DNA of 64,000 bases, taken from the NCBI RefSeq assembly GCF_002270415.1, contig NZ_NNRI01000013.1, positions 372,001 to 436,000 of the forward strand, written 5' to 3'. Positions 34,445 through 43,094 of the stretch are shown here, one piece after another (the stretch's first letter is position 1; each line of letters begins with the position of its first letter). The DNA comes from Mesorhizobium sophorae. Its GTDB lineage: Bacteria > Pseudomonadota > Alphaproteobacteria > Rhizobiales > Rhizobiaceae. Both the position numbers and the translations under genes were made by a program. The notes below the pieces were generated by a model. That model was given only the letters and a program-made list of their open reading frames with translations. It ran no database searches and was not told the DNA's origin.

Positions 34445-34930
34445 CTAAGCCGACCGGCGCTTCTTGTCCGTCAGATACCGCTTGAGGCCGGCTTCGCCGC
34501 GCGGCGTCGTCCAGCGATGGTTCCAGGCGAAGGCCTGCCGTAGCAGCGGTGCGAGGAATTTGAGGATCGGCCGCAGCACCGTGACCTGCCAGGTCAATTG
34601 CACATGGGTGCCGGTGCCGGACGGCGACAATTCCGCCCGCCACAGCCCGTCGAAATCGCCAAGGGTTTTCACCACCACCAGCCTGCCGGGTTCGAGTTCG
34701 GCGGCCTCGATGATGAAGTTCAGCTCGTAGGGCAGGGCGCCGCGAGCCCGCGCCCTTGCGCGAGAACCGATGGTCGCCTTGCCCTTCCTGTCGAGCGGCA
34801 CCACCTCCTTGTAGACATCGCCCCACCAGATCGGCAGCAGTTCGGCATCCGAGAGCACCTCCCACACTTCCTGCGGTGTGCCCTCGGGGATGTGCCAGCT
34901 TTCGTCGAAGCGAAAGACGTTGCTCGGCAT
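34445..34930 (-). CDS. SRPBCC/polyketide cyclase-like domain protein
   Basis: A 161-residue helix-grip (START-like) protein beginning FRFDESWHIPEGTPQEVWEVLSDAELLPIWW, a standard SRPBCC opening, with the long C-terminal helix that closes the ligand cavity around residues 115-155. The family binds lipophilic ligands or assists cyclisation; nothing points to the ligand. It is a single gene, convergent with the acyltransferase and 94 bp downstream of a GNAT gene on the same strand. Confidence 0.75.
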   Translation of the reverse strand: MPSNVFRFDESWHIPEGTPQEVWEVLSDAELLPIWWGDVYKEVVPLDRKGKATIGSRARARARGALPYELNFIIEAAELEPGRLVVVKTLGDFDGLWRAELSPSGTGTHVQLTWQVTVLRPILKFLAPLLRQAFAWNHRWTTPRGEAGLKRYLTDKKRRSA

Positions 34931-35024
34931 CGCGTTTCCTCCGGTTGGCGGAAACGTTCATATTAGCTGCGGCTTCTTTGTGTGGCCAGCGCCAGCGGGA
35001 TCAGGCGGAGATTCGCCTGATGTA

Positions 35025-35522
35025 TCAGTCGGAAATCTGTCTGATGTAGTAGCGCACCGCCTTCTTGCCGCCGTGGATGACGGCGTCGCCGGCTTCGGCG
35101 AAGCCAAGCGCGGCGTGGAAGGCATCCGAGGCGGGGTTCGGCGGGTCGGTGTTGACTTCGCAGGTGACCAGAGTGTGGCCGGCGCGCTCAACGTGGCCGA
35201 ACAGATCCTGGTAGAGCAGGCGGGCATGGCCGCGGCCACGCGCTTGTGCTGCCACGACGACACGGTCGACATAGACAAAGCGGGGGTAGCGTTCGCGGAA
35301 CCAGACGAAGTTCGGGCTGTCGTAACGGGCGTCCTGGTCGAAGGTCATGATGAACGCTTCGAGATTGCCGATGCGCCGCGTGTAAAACGCCTCGCCGAGC
35401 AGGAAAGACAGCCGTTCGGGCTCCAGCCATGACAGTTCGGCTGCGTGCTCGTTGTTGAGCGCGAGGATCGCCGCTTCGTCTTCGGCCGATACAAGGCTGA
35501 TCGGGGCAGGGGTCGCGCTCAT
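35025..35522 (-). CDS. GNAT-family N-acetyltransferase
   Basis: A 165-residue acetyltransferase with the acetyl-CoA motif in VDRVVVAAQARGRGHARLLYQDLF (R/QxxGxG/A type) and a C-terminal region CEVNTDPPNPASDAFHAALGFAE that matches the usual small-molecule GNAT close. The acceptor is unknown. Its start codon overlaps the stop of cutC by 4 bp (35519-35522), so the two are translated together. Confidence 0.85.
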   Translation of the reverse strand: MSATPAPISLVSAEDEAAILALNNEHAAELSWLEPERLSFLLGEAFYTRRIGNLEAFIMTFDQDARYDSPNFVWFRERYPRFVYVDRVVVAAQARGRGHARLLYQDLFGHVERAGHTLVTCEVNTDPPNPASDAFHAALGFAEAGDAVIHGGKKAVRYYIRQISD

Positions 35523-36277
35523 GCCTTCGCAGCCGCAATGGTGGCCGCCACGAGGTCCGTGTCGGTCAAGGTGTTGCGGTACTCTCTGTCGAGGTCGGAG
35601 CCGCCCATGCCGACATGCGGGTTGCGGTAATCCATGGTGCTCGGCACATCCTTGAGGGCGGCGAAATGCATTTCTGACAACCCGGTCCTTCTGCGCACTT
35701 CGGCGATGTTGCCGAGGTCAAGCCCGCCACAGCCGAGGATGACGATGCGGGCGCCGGCCTGTCGAACCAGATCCGCCAACAGCGACATGCCCTCGACCGC
35801 CGTGTCGCGCTGGCCGCTGGTCAGCACGCGGCCAACCTTGCTGCGGATCAGCGCTTCGAGCGCCTCGGTGGGGTCGCGGGTCATGTCGAAGGCACGGTGG
35901 CAGGTGACGTTCAAGGAGCCGGCGGCTTGCGTCAATTCACTCATGCGCGCCTCGTCGATGGTGCCATCGGCGTTCAGGCAGCCGAATACCACGCCAGGCA
36001 CGCCGAGGTCGCGCAGCGCTGCGACATCGGCGAGCATCGAGGCGTACTCGGTTTCGCTGTAGAGAAAATCGCCGCCGCGCGGCCGCACCATGACGTGGAA
36101 AGGCACGGTCGCCTGGTCGAGGGCAGCGCGCACCGTGCCTAGGCTCGGCGTGATGCCGCCTTCAATGAGGCTGGCGCACAGTTCGACCCGATCGGCGCCG
36201 GCTGCCTGCGCGGCCAGCAGGCCATCAATGCCTTCGACACAGATTTCGATCAGCGGCAGGCGAGTTTCTTTGGTCAA
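35519..36277 (-). CDS. cutC: CutC family protein
   Basis: A 252-residue TIM-barrel protein of the CutC family, with PLIEICVEGIDGLLAAQAAGADRVELC at the start, VMVRPRGGDFLYS, and VTCHRAFDMTRDP. CutC was first linked to copper tolerance, but a direct copper role is disputed. I chose TTG at 36277 because it gives the usual distance to LIEICVEG; another TTG at 36307 is possible, and there is no ATG in range. It is translationally coupled to the downstream GNAT gene. Confidence 0.85.
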   Translation of the reverse strand: MTKETRLPLIEICVEGIDGLLAAQAAGADRVELCASLIEGGITPSLGTVRAALDQATVPFHVMVRPRGGDFLYSETEYASMLADVAALRDLGVPGVVFGCLNADGTIDEARMSELTQAAGSLNVTCHRAFDMTRDPTEALEALIRSKVGRVLTSGQRDTAVEGMSLLADLVRQAGARIVILGCGGLDLGNIAEVRRRTGLSEMHFAALKDVPSTMDYRNPHVGMGGSDLDREYRNTLTDTDLVAATIAAAKA

Positions 36278-36382
36278 GGGGCAATCCAATCGATGATGTC
36301 GCCGCAAGCCCTAGCATCGGGCCGGTTGGCGCGAAAGCGTGAACAGCGCGTGGCCATTTGGGCCAGACGGCAAACTCCGCGC

Positions 36383-36434
36383 TTGACAGTCAAATAACCG
36401 TGGAGTTATGGAATAATCATAACCGGATGGTTAT
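36383..36434 (+). promoter_or_regulatory. Promoter with two tandem palindromic operators upstream of the AhpD-like gene
   Basis: A TTGACA -35 (36383-36388) is followed after 17 bp by TTATGG (36406-36411). Two 16-bp palindromes of the same type overlap and follow it: ATAACCGTGGAGTTAT (36394-36409) and ATAACCGGATGGTTAT (36419-36434), 25 bp apart, giving a consensus ATAACC-N4-GGTTAT. This geometry is typical of repression by a dimeric regulator of the TetR, MarR or HxlR kind. No such gene is adjacent. Confidence 0.55.
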
Positions 36435-36527
36435 TAATCTCAGCTGTCCGAACTCAGAAAGCCTGGATGCGCGGCATCCGGGCCCGACGAGGCACGCCCT
36501 GACGAAACCCTTCAAAAGGAGAAGACC

Positions 36528-36983
36528 ATGCAAGCAAGGATCAAGAATCCGGTGGTGCTCATTCCCGGATCCCTGCAGGCGCTGCTGGCGCTGGACAAGT
36601 CGTCCGAGGCGGCCGAACTGCCCTATGTGACGCGCAAGCTCATCCATCTGCGCGCCAGCCAGATCAATGCCTGCAGCCTCTGCGTCGACATGCATGCGCG
36701 CGAGTTGAAGAAGGCCGGCGAAAAAGACGAGCGCATCTTTGCCCTCGCGGCATGGCGGGAGACGCCGTACTTCACCGATGCCGAACGCGCGGCCCTGGCG
36801 CTGGCCGAGGCCGGCACACGGCTCGCCGACCGGCCCGACGCGGTGCCGGACGACGTCTGGGACGAGGCCGCCCGGCATTATGACGAAAAAGCGCTTGCCG
36901 CCCTGGTCATCCAGATCGCCCTGATCAATGCCTGCAACCGGCTGAACGCCACGACACGGCAGATTGTCGGCGCCTGGGGCTAG
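36528..36983 (+). CDS. Carboxymuconolactone decarboxylase/AhpD-like peroxidase family protein
   Basis: A 151-residue helical CMD-family protein with the AhpD-type redox pair in NACSLCVDMHARELKKAG (CxxC followed by His three residues later). This points to alkylhydroperoxidase activity rather than the decarboxylase, which lacks the cysteines. An AAAAGGAG ribosome site precedes the ATG. It stands alone behind a promoter with two identical-type operators, so it is probably induced by a specific stress or compound. Confidence 0.85.
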   Translation: MQARIKNPVVLIPGSLQALLALDKSSEAAELPYVTRKLIHLRASQINACSLCVDMHARELKKAGEKDERIFALAAWRETPYFTDAERAALALAEAGTRLADRPDAVPDDVWDEAARHYDEKALAALVIQIALINACNRLNATTRQIVGAWG

Positions 36984-37014
36984 CCTTGGAGCAAAGGCGC
37001 GTCGGCCTTGGCCG

Positions 37015-37446
37015 CTACTGGCGCAACTCCGTGTTCTTGGCGCCTTCCTCGACCTGATCGATCACCAGCAGCTTGACCGGACCGTCGCCGATGTTGGTGG
37101 CCTGGTGCCATTGGCCGATCATCTCGATGATGAAATCTCCGGTCTTGTAGGTGTTGCTGTTGCCGGTCTCGACATTGGTGACCTTCAGCGTCCCGGCCTG
37201 GACGTAGGCGTAGCGCGGGAAGGGGTGCCTGTGGACTGGCAAGGTTGCACCCGGCGCGATGTCATAAGTCGACACCAGAACCTGCACGTTCTTCTGCGGC
37301 AGCGTGATCGGCTGGCCGGAGGCAGTCGTCGTGCGCGATGCCAGCGGCGTCACGACGACGGGCGTGCCGCTGCTATCCAGCGCGAGGGCAGGGTGTACAA
37401 ATGACGCGACCGCCAGCAGCAATGCCGATGCCAAGATTTTCCGCAT
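37015..37446 (-). CDS. Secreted cupin-domain protein
   Basis: A 143-residue protein with a signal peptide (cleaved near ALA, residue 22) and a single cupin barrel. The first cupin motif is partly kept (GATLPVHRHPFPRYAYVQAG, with the HxH pair but Tyr in the usual Glu position); the second contains GDFIIEMIGQWHQATN with a further His. Such small periplasmic cupins usually have unknown ligands. The ATG at 37446 is supported by GGAGG; an upstream frame extension would bury the signal peptide. Confidence 0.78.
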   Translation of the reverse strand: MRKILASALLLAVASFVHPALALDSSGTPVVVTPLASRTTTASGQPITLPQKNVQVLVSTYDIAPGATLPVHRHPFPRYAYVQAGTLKVTNVETGNSNTYKTGDFIIEMIGQWHQATNIGDGPVKLLVIDQVEEGAKNTELRQ

Positions 37447-37524
37447 GAATCCTCCAAAAGCAACACATCTATCGCGCGGCGGCCTAGCGCGTGCAAGCAC
37501 GCCTTCTCGACGCGAGCGGCTTTC

Positions 37525-38358
37525 TCAAGGTTCCATTGCCTTGAGCGCGGCCGGAACCGGATAGCGATTGCCGTCGTAGCGCAGCCGGTAGGTCCGCTTC
37601 ACGGACTTGCCGGGATGAGATTGGCACTCGCCGTCCTTGTCGGGCAAGGGTTCGTCGGTATCCGCCTGCTCGATCGCTGTGATGTCGTGATAGCCATGGT
37701 GGCTCGCCGCGCCCATCGCCAGGCTGACCTGGCTGGAATGAAAGGATCCGGCGCAACTGGCGTCGCCTTCGCCGCCATGGCCGGTCACGGCAAGGCCGCT
37801 GAGCACCAAGCGCAAGGCATCGCCGGCGACTGCATAGAGCCGCAGGCCGGTTTCGTCGAATGGATTGGCCTGCGAATGGGTTGCCAGTTCGATGCGCAGG
37901 CCAAAGGCGGAGACATCGGGTGCCAGCCGGTAGCGACCGGTATCGAATTCGACCTTGCGGATGGCGATGGCGTCATCGGTCATCAGGCCGGGCTGGAGCA
38001 GGCGCTGGCGTACGCCCAGGCTCTTCCTGTCGACGACCAGAAGCTCAATATCGCCAACATGCCCGTCATCGCTGGATACGGCGCTGTCGATCAGCGGCAC
38101 TGCGACCAGTAGCAGGTCATCATGGGCAGGCCAGATCTTGCAGACCAAGCCAACTGGGTTTTCGTAGTCCGGGAGCGTCAGGGGGATGCTGATATGGGGT
38201 TCGAGGGTCAGCGAGGTGGCGTCGACGCTCCTCTTGGCCTTGGGATAGGCTTGCTGCACCAGGGCGACAACGTCGCCGCAATCGCCGGCCACGACCCAGG
38301 CGGGCGACAGACTGGCCGCGGCGAGGCCGAGGAAGAGGGTGCGCAACACTGTTCGCAT
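37525..38358 (-). CDS. Secreted protein of unknown function
   Basis: A 277-residue protein with a signal peptide ending near VVA (about residue 24) and six cysteines in the mature part (including GDCGD, GLVCKIW, ASCAGSF and GECQSH), which could form disulfides. No known domain is recognised. The composition is that of a soluble beta-rich periplasmic protein. The ATG at 38358 is preferred to the GTG four codons upstream. It follows nothing closely and is 78 bp upstream of the cupin gene on the same strand. Confidence 0.65.
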   Translation of the reverse strand: MRTVLRTLFLGLAAASLSPAWVVAGDCGDVVALVQQAYPKAKRSVDATSLTLEPHISIPLTLPDYENPVGLVCKIWPAHDDLLLVAVPLIDSAVSSDDGHVGDIELLVVDRKSLGVRQRLLQPGLMTDDAIAIRKVEFDTGRYRLAPDVSAFGLRIELATHSQANPFDETGLRLYAVAGDALRLVLSGLAVTGHGGEGDASCAGSFHSSQVSLAMGAASHHGYHDITAIEQADTDEPLPDKDGECQSHPGKSVKRTYRLRYDGNRYPVPAALKAMEP

Positions 38359-38641
38359 GGGGATTCTCACGTTGCAGGGCCGAGTTCGCTTGGCGATCCG
38401 CGTGTACCACAGTTGTTGCGTTTGGACGGGCCCGGATTTTGCAACGTCACCCTCATCAACAGATCAGTCGCCACTCCGCCTTCGCGGCTTGATGGAACGA
38501 AGCGTCTTATATTAGCCAGCAACGATATATTAACGGCTGTGGTGCAGCCTTTCCGATGGGGATGGGGGAATGCCCTCCCCATCGACGTTCCAACGCGCGT
38601 CCTTGGAGCCGCGGGACGCTCGACCAATGCGGGGAAAACGC

Positions 38642-39019
38642 ATGAGTGTCGGAACAGCTCTCGAACAATTGCTGCGATTGATTCATCGCAGGGCCATGAA
38701 ATTGGCTGCGTTACCGGAGGATGAAAGGGATTTACACTACGATCTCATTCGCCGCACATGTTGCGATGCCGCCGAGCACGTTGGGCAAAGCCCCGACAAG
38801 GCAGCCATCACGGCAAACGATATGGTTGAGTTTGTTCGCGCACTGGTCGGAATCATTGAAGTGGGTCGTGAACCAGACCAAGGGCGAAGCGCGGATCGCC
38901 CGCTGCCAGCACGCCATTTTGGCAGCCGGGAGAATGTCACTACGCCTAGCGTCGGCGCTTCATTGGTGTCGCCGATTTGGCGTGACATTCGGCGTACTTC
39001 GGGGGCTGGATCTCGCTAG
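38642..39019 (+). CDS. Hypothetical small protein
   Basis: A possible 125-residue protein. The first about 75 residues look genuinely protein-like (helical, charged segments such as LAALPEDERDLHYDLIRRTC and MVEFVRALVGIIEVG), while the last 45 are low in structure and may reflect a frame running past a natural end. No family is recognised and no good ribosome site is visible. I list it because the region would otherwise be an unexplained 770-bp gap. Confidence 0.35.
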   Translation: MSVGTALEQLLRLIHRRAMKLAALPEDERDLHYDLIRRTCCDAAEHVGQSPDKAAITANDMVEFVRALVGIIEVGREPDQGRSADRPLPARHFGSRENVTTPSVGASLVSPIWRDIRRTSGAGSR

Positions 39020-39127
39020 TCCAGGCTGCCAGATCGAAAGCGACGCCTACGGCGAAATCCACTCCCAGTTGTTGCGTAGACGCCGGCGTTGCCGCCAGAA
39101 GGTCCGCTGCCCGCCGCAAGGGAAGCG

Positions 39128-39877
39128 CTAACTTGGGTTCTCCAGGCGGTTGGCTTTTCGCCACGCCTCGTACTCCCCGCGGGCATCGTCATGCAGCGGA
39201 TAATATCGTTGCAAAGACCCGCCCTCCATGAGCTTCGCTCGCGAGAACTCCTCCCAATCGTGATGCTTCTGCGATTCATCGATCACTTTTGCGGCCATTG
39301 CCACGGGAAGCACCACCACCCCGTCGTCGTCGGCGACGATGATGTCGCCAGGGATCACCGTGACACCGCCGCAGGCAATCGGAACGTTGACGGCATTGGG
39401 ATAGATGCTGGTCTGCACATGATAATTTGGCGTCCAGCCGCGCAGCCATAGCGGCAGATCGAGCTTTTCGACATTGGGCCGGTCGCGCATGCAGCCATCG
39501 ATGACGATACCCGCGCCGCCTCTGCCCTTGAAATACGTCGACATCATATCGCCGAAGACGCCAGAGCTCATGTCGCCACGCGCGTCGACCACGACCACGT
39601 CGCCCTCCTGCGCGTGATAGAGCACGTGCCGGTGCAGTTGCGTCTCCGGATCGGCATATTCTCCCTCGTTGAAGAGGTCCGGCCGCTGCGGCAGGAATTG
39701 GAGCGTCAGCGCCGGCCCGACGATCGACTTCCCGTGGTTTTGCGGCACGGGACCAACCATGTGCGGATTGCGGAAGCCCATGTGGCCAAGCGTGCCGGCA
39801 ACCGTCGCGGCGCCGATTTCCCTCAGCGCGTCGATCAGGTCTTTAGGCGGTCGCGTAATGTCGGGGGTATGCGTCAT
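39128..39877 (-). CDS. RraA-family protein, candidate pyruvate-type aldolase
   Basis: A 249-residue member of the RraA/4-hydroxy-4-methyl-2-oxoglutarate aldolase family. The conserved core is visible: GDVVVVDARGDMSSGVFGDMMS, RGGAGIVIDGCMRD (Arg/Asp site of the aldolases) and PGDIIVADDDGVVVLP. In catabolic operons RraA-like proteins act as class II aldolases or as lyases on 2-keto acids. It is the last gene of the minus-strand operon with a DgoD-like dehydratase, whose product would be a 2-keto-3-deoxy acid, so an aldolase role fits better than RNase E inhibition. Confidence 0.82.
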   Translation of the reverse strand: MTHTPDITRPPKDLIDALREIGAATVAGTLGHMGFRNPHMVGPVPQNHGKSIVGPALTLQFLPQRPDLFNEGEYADPETQLHRHVLYHAQEGDVVVVDARGDMSSGVFGDMMSTYFKGRGGAGIVIDGCMRDRPNVEKLDLPLWLRGWTPNYHVQTSIYPNAVNVPIACGGVTVIPGDIIVADDDGVVVLPVAMAAKVIDESQKHHDWEEFSRAKLMEGGSLQRYYPLHDDARGEYEAWRKANRLENPS

Positions 39878-39898
39878 TTTAGACTCCGGTGGATGGAA

Positions 39899-41062
39899 CT
39901 ACCAGTTCGTAACAGAACCGTCGCGGCGCTTAAGGTGAGGCGCTTCCCAAAAGCGAAAGCTCTCCGCCTGGACTGCCTCTTCGTTGACCTCGACGCCGAG
40001 CCCCGGCAGGTCGCTGACTGGATAGTCGGGGCCGTCGAGCTGTGGTTGCACAGGGAAGAAGTCGGAATTGTTGAAGCCCAGCTTTCTTTCGGGCGCCCTA
40101 GTCTCAAGCCACGCGAAGTTGGGAACCGCGGCAGCGAGATGCACGGTCGCGGCCGTGCACACTGGGCCAAGGGGATTGTGCGGCATCAGGTCCACATAGT
40201 GCGCTTCGCTCCAGCCAGCGACTTTCATCGCCTCGGTGAACCCGCCGACATTGCAGATATCGAGCCGGTTGAACTGATGGATGCCGCGCTCGATGTAGGG
40301 GAGGAACTGCCACTTGCTGGCAAATTCCTCGCCGATGGCAAAGGGGATGTCGGTCATCGTCCGCAGGGATTCGTAGGCCTCCGGTGTCTCGTCGCGTATC
40401 GGCTCCTCGAGGAAATCAAGCACGCCACGGCCGAGCTTGTTGCAGAAGCTCGCCGCCTCGGCCACCGACAGCCGATGGTGATAGTCGATGCCGAGGACGA
40501 CGTCGTCGCCCAGCGCCACGCGCGCCTTGTTCAGCATGGTCGCGGTAACGCCGATCGACTCGCGCGGCTCGAAGATGTCCTTGCTGCTTTGCCCGACAGG
40601 GAAGAAGCGGATCGCCTGCCACCCCTGTGCGCGCAGTTCGCGGGCTCGTTCGATGGCAACATCGCCCTCGGCCTCGTCTCCGGTCGAGGCGAAGGTGGGG
40701 ATGCGGTCGCGCTGCTTGCCGCCGAGCAGTTCGTAGACCGGCACTCCAAGCGCTTTGCCCTTGATGTCGTGAAGGGCGATGTCGATGGCGGAAATCGCCG
40801 CCTGCAGAACCCGCCCGCCTTCGAAGTACTGGCTGCGATAGATTTCCTGCCAGATCCGCCCGATCTGCATGGGATCGCGGCCGATGAGAAACTCGCGATA
40901 GTGCTCGACCGCGCCGGCCACGGCCCTCTCGCGACCACTCAAGCCGCTCTCGCCCCAGCCGAAAATGCCGTGATCGGTCTCGACCTTGACGAGCATCTGG
41001 TTGCGCGTTCCCACCCACACCGGATAGGGCTTGATCGCAGTGATCTTAAGCTTCGTAGTCAT
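39899..41062 (-). CDS. Enolase-superfamily acid-sugar dehydratase, DgoD-like (enzyme A of five)
   Basis: A 387-residue mandelate racemase-subgroup enzyme. Metal ligands are Asp193, Glu219/Glu220 and Glu245. Asp193 starts a DYHHR motif like the DFHGR of D-galactonate dehydratase. His295 in MPHNPLGP is the second acid/base. The second barrel strand has Arg (AIRFFP) instead of KxK. The C-terminal RRDGSVTNW resembles the RHADGSVAEW end of DgoD. Predicted to dehydrate an aldonate to a 2-keto-3-deoxy sugar acid. It lies between the ABC ATPase gene (33-bp gap) and the RraA-like gene (21-bp gap), so it is probably the main catabolic step for the imported compound. Confidence 0.88.
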   Translation of the reverse strand: MTTKLKITAIKPYPVWVGTRNQMLVKVETDHGIFGWGESGLSGRERAVAGAVEHYREFLIGRDPMQIGRIWQEIYRSQYFEGGRVLQAAISAIDIALHDIKGKALGVPVYELLGGKQRDRIPTFASTGDEAEGDVAIERARELRAQGWQAIRFFPVGQSSKDIFEPRESIGVTATMLNKARVALGDDVVLGIDYHHRLSVAEAASFCNKLGRGVLDFLEEPIRDETPEAYESLRTMTDIPFAIGEEFASKWQFLPYIERGIHQFNRLDICNVGGFTEAMKVAGWSEAHYVDLMPHNPLGPVCTAATVHLAAAVPNFAWLETRAPERKLGFNNSDFFPVQPQLDGPDYPVSDLPGLGVEVNEEAVQAESFRFWEAPHLKRRDGSVTNW

Positions 41063-41095
41063 CCAAGCCCACGTCCCACAGGCATCCGCCCGGTC

Positions 41096-42193
41096 TCAAT
41101 CGGCCTTGAGGGCCATTTCAGTTTCGCCGTCGAACAGATGCATGCGCTCCTGGTCGAACTCGAGCCAGATCTGCTCGTCGGGCGCGACGGCAATGGTCGG
41201 CGGCACGCTGACATTGACGATGGCGCCGGACAGGAACGCCTGAACGAAGGTGACGTCTCCGGTCGGCTCCACCGTGTAGGCCTTTGCCGGGACGCTGCCT
41301 GGCACTGCACTCTTGTGGAGCTTGATCGTCGAGTGACGTGCGCCGAGCACGACTTTCTTGGTCGTTGCCTCCGCGACTTTGCGGGCGTTGCGCGGCGAGA
41401 GCTCGAGGGTCCAGCCCTCCGCGCTGGTCAGCACGGTGTTGCCGTTCGCTGTCGATGCCTGCAGAGGAATAAGGCTCATCGCCGGGCTGCCGATGAAGCT
41501 TGCGACGAACATGTTCATCGGATGGGCAAAGACCTGTGCCGGTGAATCGTATTGCTGCAGGAAGCCGCCGTTCATCACCGCCATCTTGTCGGCCATGGTC
41601 ACGGCTTCGAGCTGGTCGTGAGTCACATAGATGATCGTCGCCTTGAGGTCCTGGTGGAAGCGCTTGATCTCCGACCGCATCTGCACGCGCAGCTTGGCAT
41701 CGAGGTTGGAGAGCGGCTCGTCCATGAGGAACACGGCCGGGTCGCGGACGAGGGCACGGCCCAGGGCTACACGCTGCTGCTGCCCGCCGGAAAGTTCGCG
41801 CGGCTTGCGCTCGAGCAGGTGCGTCATGTCGAGCACTCGCGCCGCGTCCTTGACCTTCTTGTCGATCTCGTCCCTGGGCAATTTGCGCATCTGCAGCGGG
41901 AACGCCAGGTTCTTATAGACCGATTTCTGCGGATAGAGCGCGTAGTTCTGGAACACCATTGCGATGTCCCGATCCTTGGGGTCGAGGTCGTTGACTACCC
42001 GGTCGCCGATGACGATGTCGCCCGACGTGATCGGGATCAGCCCGGCGACGAGATTGAGCGTGGTTGTCTTGCCGCAGCCTGAAGGACCGACGAGCGCGAC
42101 GAACTCGCCATCGTTGACCGTCAGCGAAACGTTGTTGACAGCTTTGAAGCCGCCATAGGTCTTGACGAGATCTTTGAGGACCACGTGGGCCAT
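41096..42193 (-). CDS. Carbohydrate ABC transporter ATPase (CUT1, MalK/UgpC type)
   Basis: A 365-residue ATPase: nucleotide-binding domain with Walker A GPSGCGKTT, signature LSGGQQQRVALGRALVRDP and Walker B VFLMDEPLSNLD, followed by about 130 residues of MalK-type regulatory TOBE domains. It drives import through the two MalFG-like permeases encoded upstream. Start at ATG 42193, 10 bp after the permease stop, with GGGAG nearby. Confidence 0.93.
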   Translation of the reverse strand: MAHVVLKDLVKTYGGFKAVNNVSLTVNDGEFVALVGPSGCGKTTTLNLVAGLIPITSGDIVIGDRVVNDLDPKDRDIAMVFQNYALYPQKSVYKNLAFPLQMRKLPRDEIDKKVKDAARVLDMTHLLERKPRELSGGQQQRVALGRALVRDPAVFLMDEPLSNLDAKLRVQMRSEIKRFHQDLKATIIYVTHDQLEAVTMADKMAVMNGGFLQQYDSPAQVFAHPMNMFVASFIGSPAMSLIPLQASTANGNTVLTSAEGWTLELSPRNARKVAEATTKKVVLGARHSTIKLHKSAVPGSVPAKAYTVEPTGDVTFVQAFLSGAIVNVSVPPTIAVAPDEQIWLEFDQERMHLFDGETEMALKAD

Positions 42194-42203
42194 CGGCAAC
42201 TCC

Positions 42204-43094
42204 CTAGTGTTTGACCGCGCCTTCTGTAAGGGCGCGTACGAAGTATCGCTGCAGGACGAGGAACAACACGACGACGGGCACGCTCATCATAAAGCTGGCC
42301 GCCATCAGGCCCGGAAAGTCCGTCGTGTTTTCCGAGAAGAAGCGCTGGATGCCGACCGGCAAGGTCAACTGCTCGTTCTTGGAAAGGAAGGTGTAGGCGT
42401 AGATGTACTCGTTCCACGCACCGATGAAGGAATAGATCGCGGTGGCGATGATCCCGGGCGTCGAAAGCGGCATCACGATCAGGATGAAGGCCTGGAACCG
42501 CGTCGCCCCGTCGATGCGCGCCGCCTGCTCGAGCTGCACCGGGATGTTGTCGTAGAAGCCCTTGAGCAGCCAGATCGCCAGCGGCAGGCCGAAAGTGAGA
42601 TAGGTGAGGATCAGCGAGCCATGCGTGTTCACCAGCCCGAGCATGCGCATCAGTATGAACAGCGGCACGAGAAAGATCACAGCCGGGAACATGTTGCGCA
42701 GCAGCACGGCGAAGAACAGGAAGTTCCGGCCGGGGAAACGGAAGCGCGAGAAGGCGTAGGCCGCCGGGACAGCCACGATCACCGAAAGGATTGTCGTGGC
42801 AGTCGACACGAAAAGGCTGTTCCAGAAGAAGCGGAGGAAGTCCTGGCCGACGCTGTTCTGCGGATCGAGCAGCTTCTGGTAGCTGGCAAGGGTAGGCTCG
42901 TCTGGCCACCATTGCGGCGGAAATTGCATCGCCGCGAAGCCGGACTTGATCGAAGTGAGCAGCATCCAGATCATCGGCAACGCGGTGTAAAGCAGCATGA
43001 ACACAAGGAAGATGCGCCCGCCCCACCGCCATCCGTCAACGCGCATGCGGCGACGGGTCTGACCCCGAGGGGCTGTCTCGGCAATCGTGCTCAT
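42204..43094 (-). CDS. Carbohydrate ABC transporter permease (MalG type)
   Basis: A 296-residue inner-membrane permease with six helices. The ATPase-docking EAA loop is LEQAARIDGATRFQAFILIVMPLSTPG. The start at 43094 overlaps the stop of the upstream permease by 4 bp (ATGA); a longer upstream reading would run inside that gene. The C-terminal ALTEGAVKH is the MalG-like AxTxGAVKG-type end. Confidence 0.93.
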   Translation of the reverse strand: MSTIAETAPRGQTRRRMRVDGWRWGGRIFLVFMLLYTALPMIWMLLTSIKSGFAAMQFPPQWWPDEPTLASYQKLLDPQNSVGQDFLRFFWNSLFVSTATTILSVIVAVPAAYAFSRFRFPGRNFLFFAVLLRNMFPAVIFLVPLFILMRMLGLVNTHGSLILTYLTFGLPLAIWLLKGFYDNIPVQLEQAARIDGATRFQAFILIVMPLSTPGIIATAIYSFIGAWNEYIYAYTFLSKNEQLTLPVGIQRFFSENTTDFPGLMAASFMMSVPVVVLFLVLQRYFVRALTEGAVKH

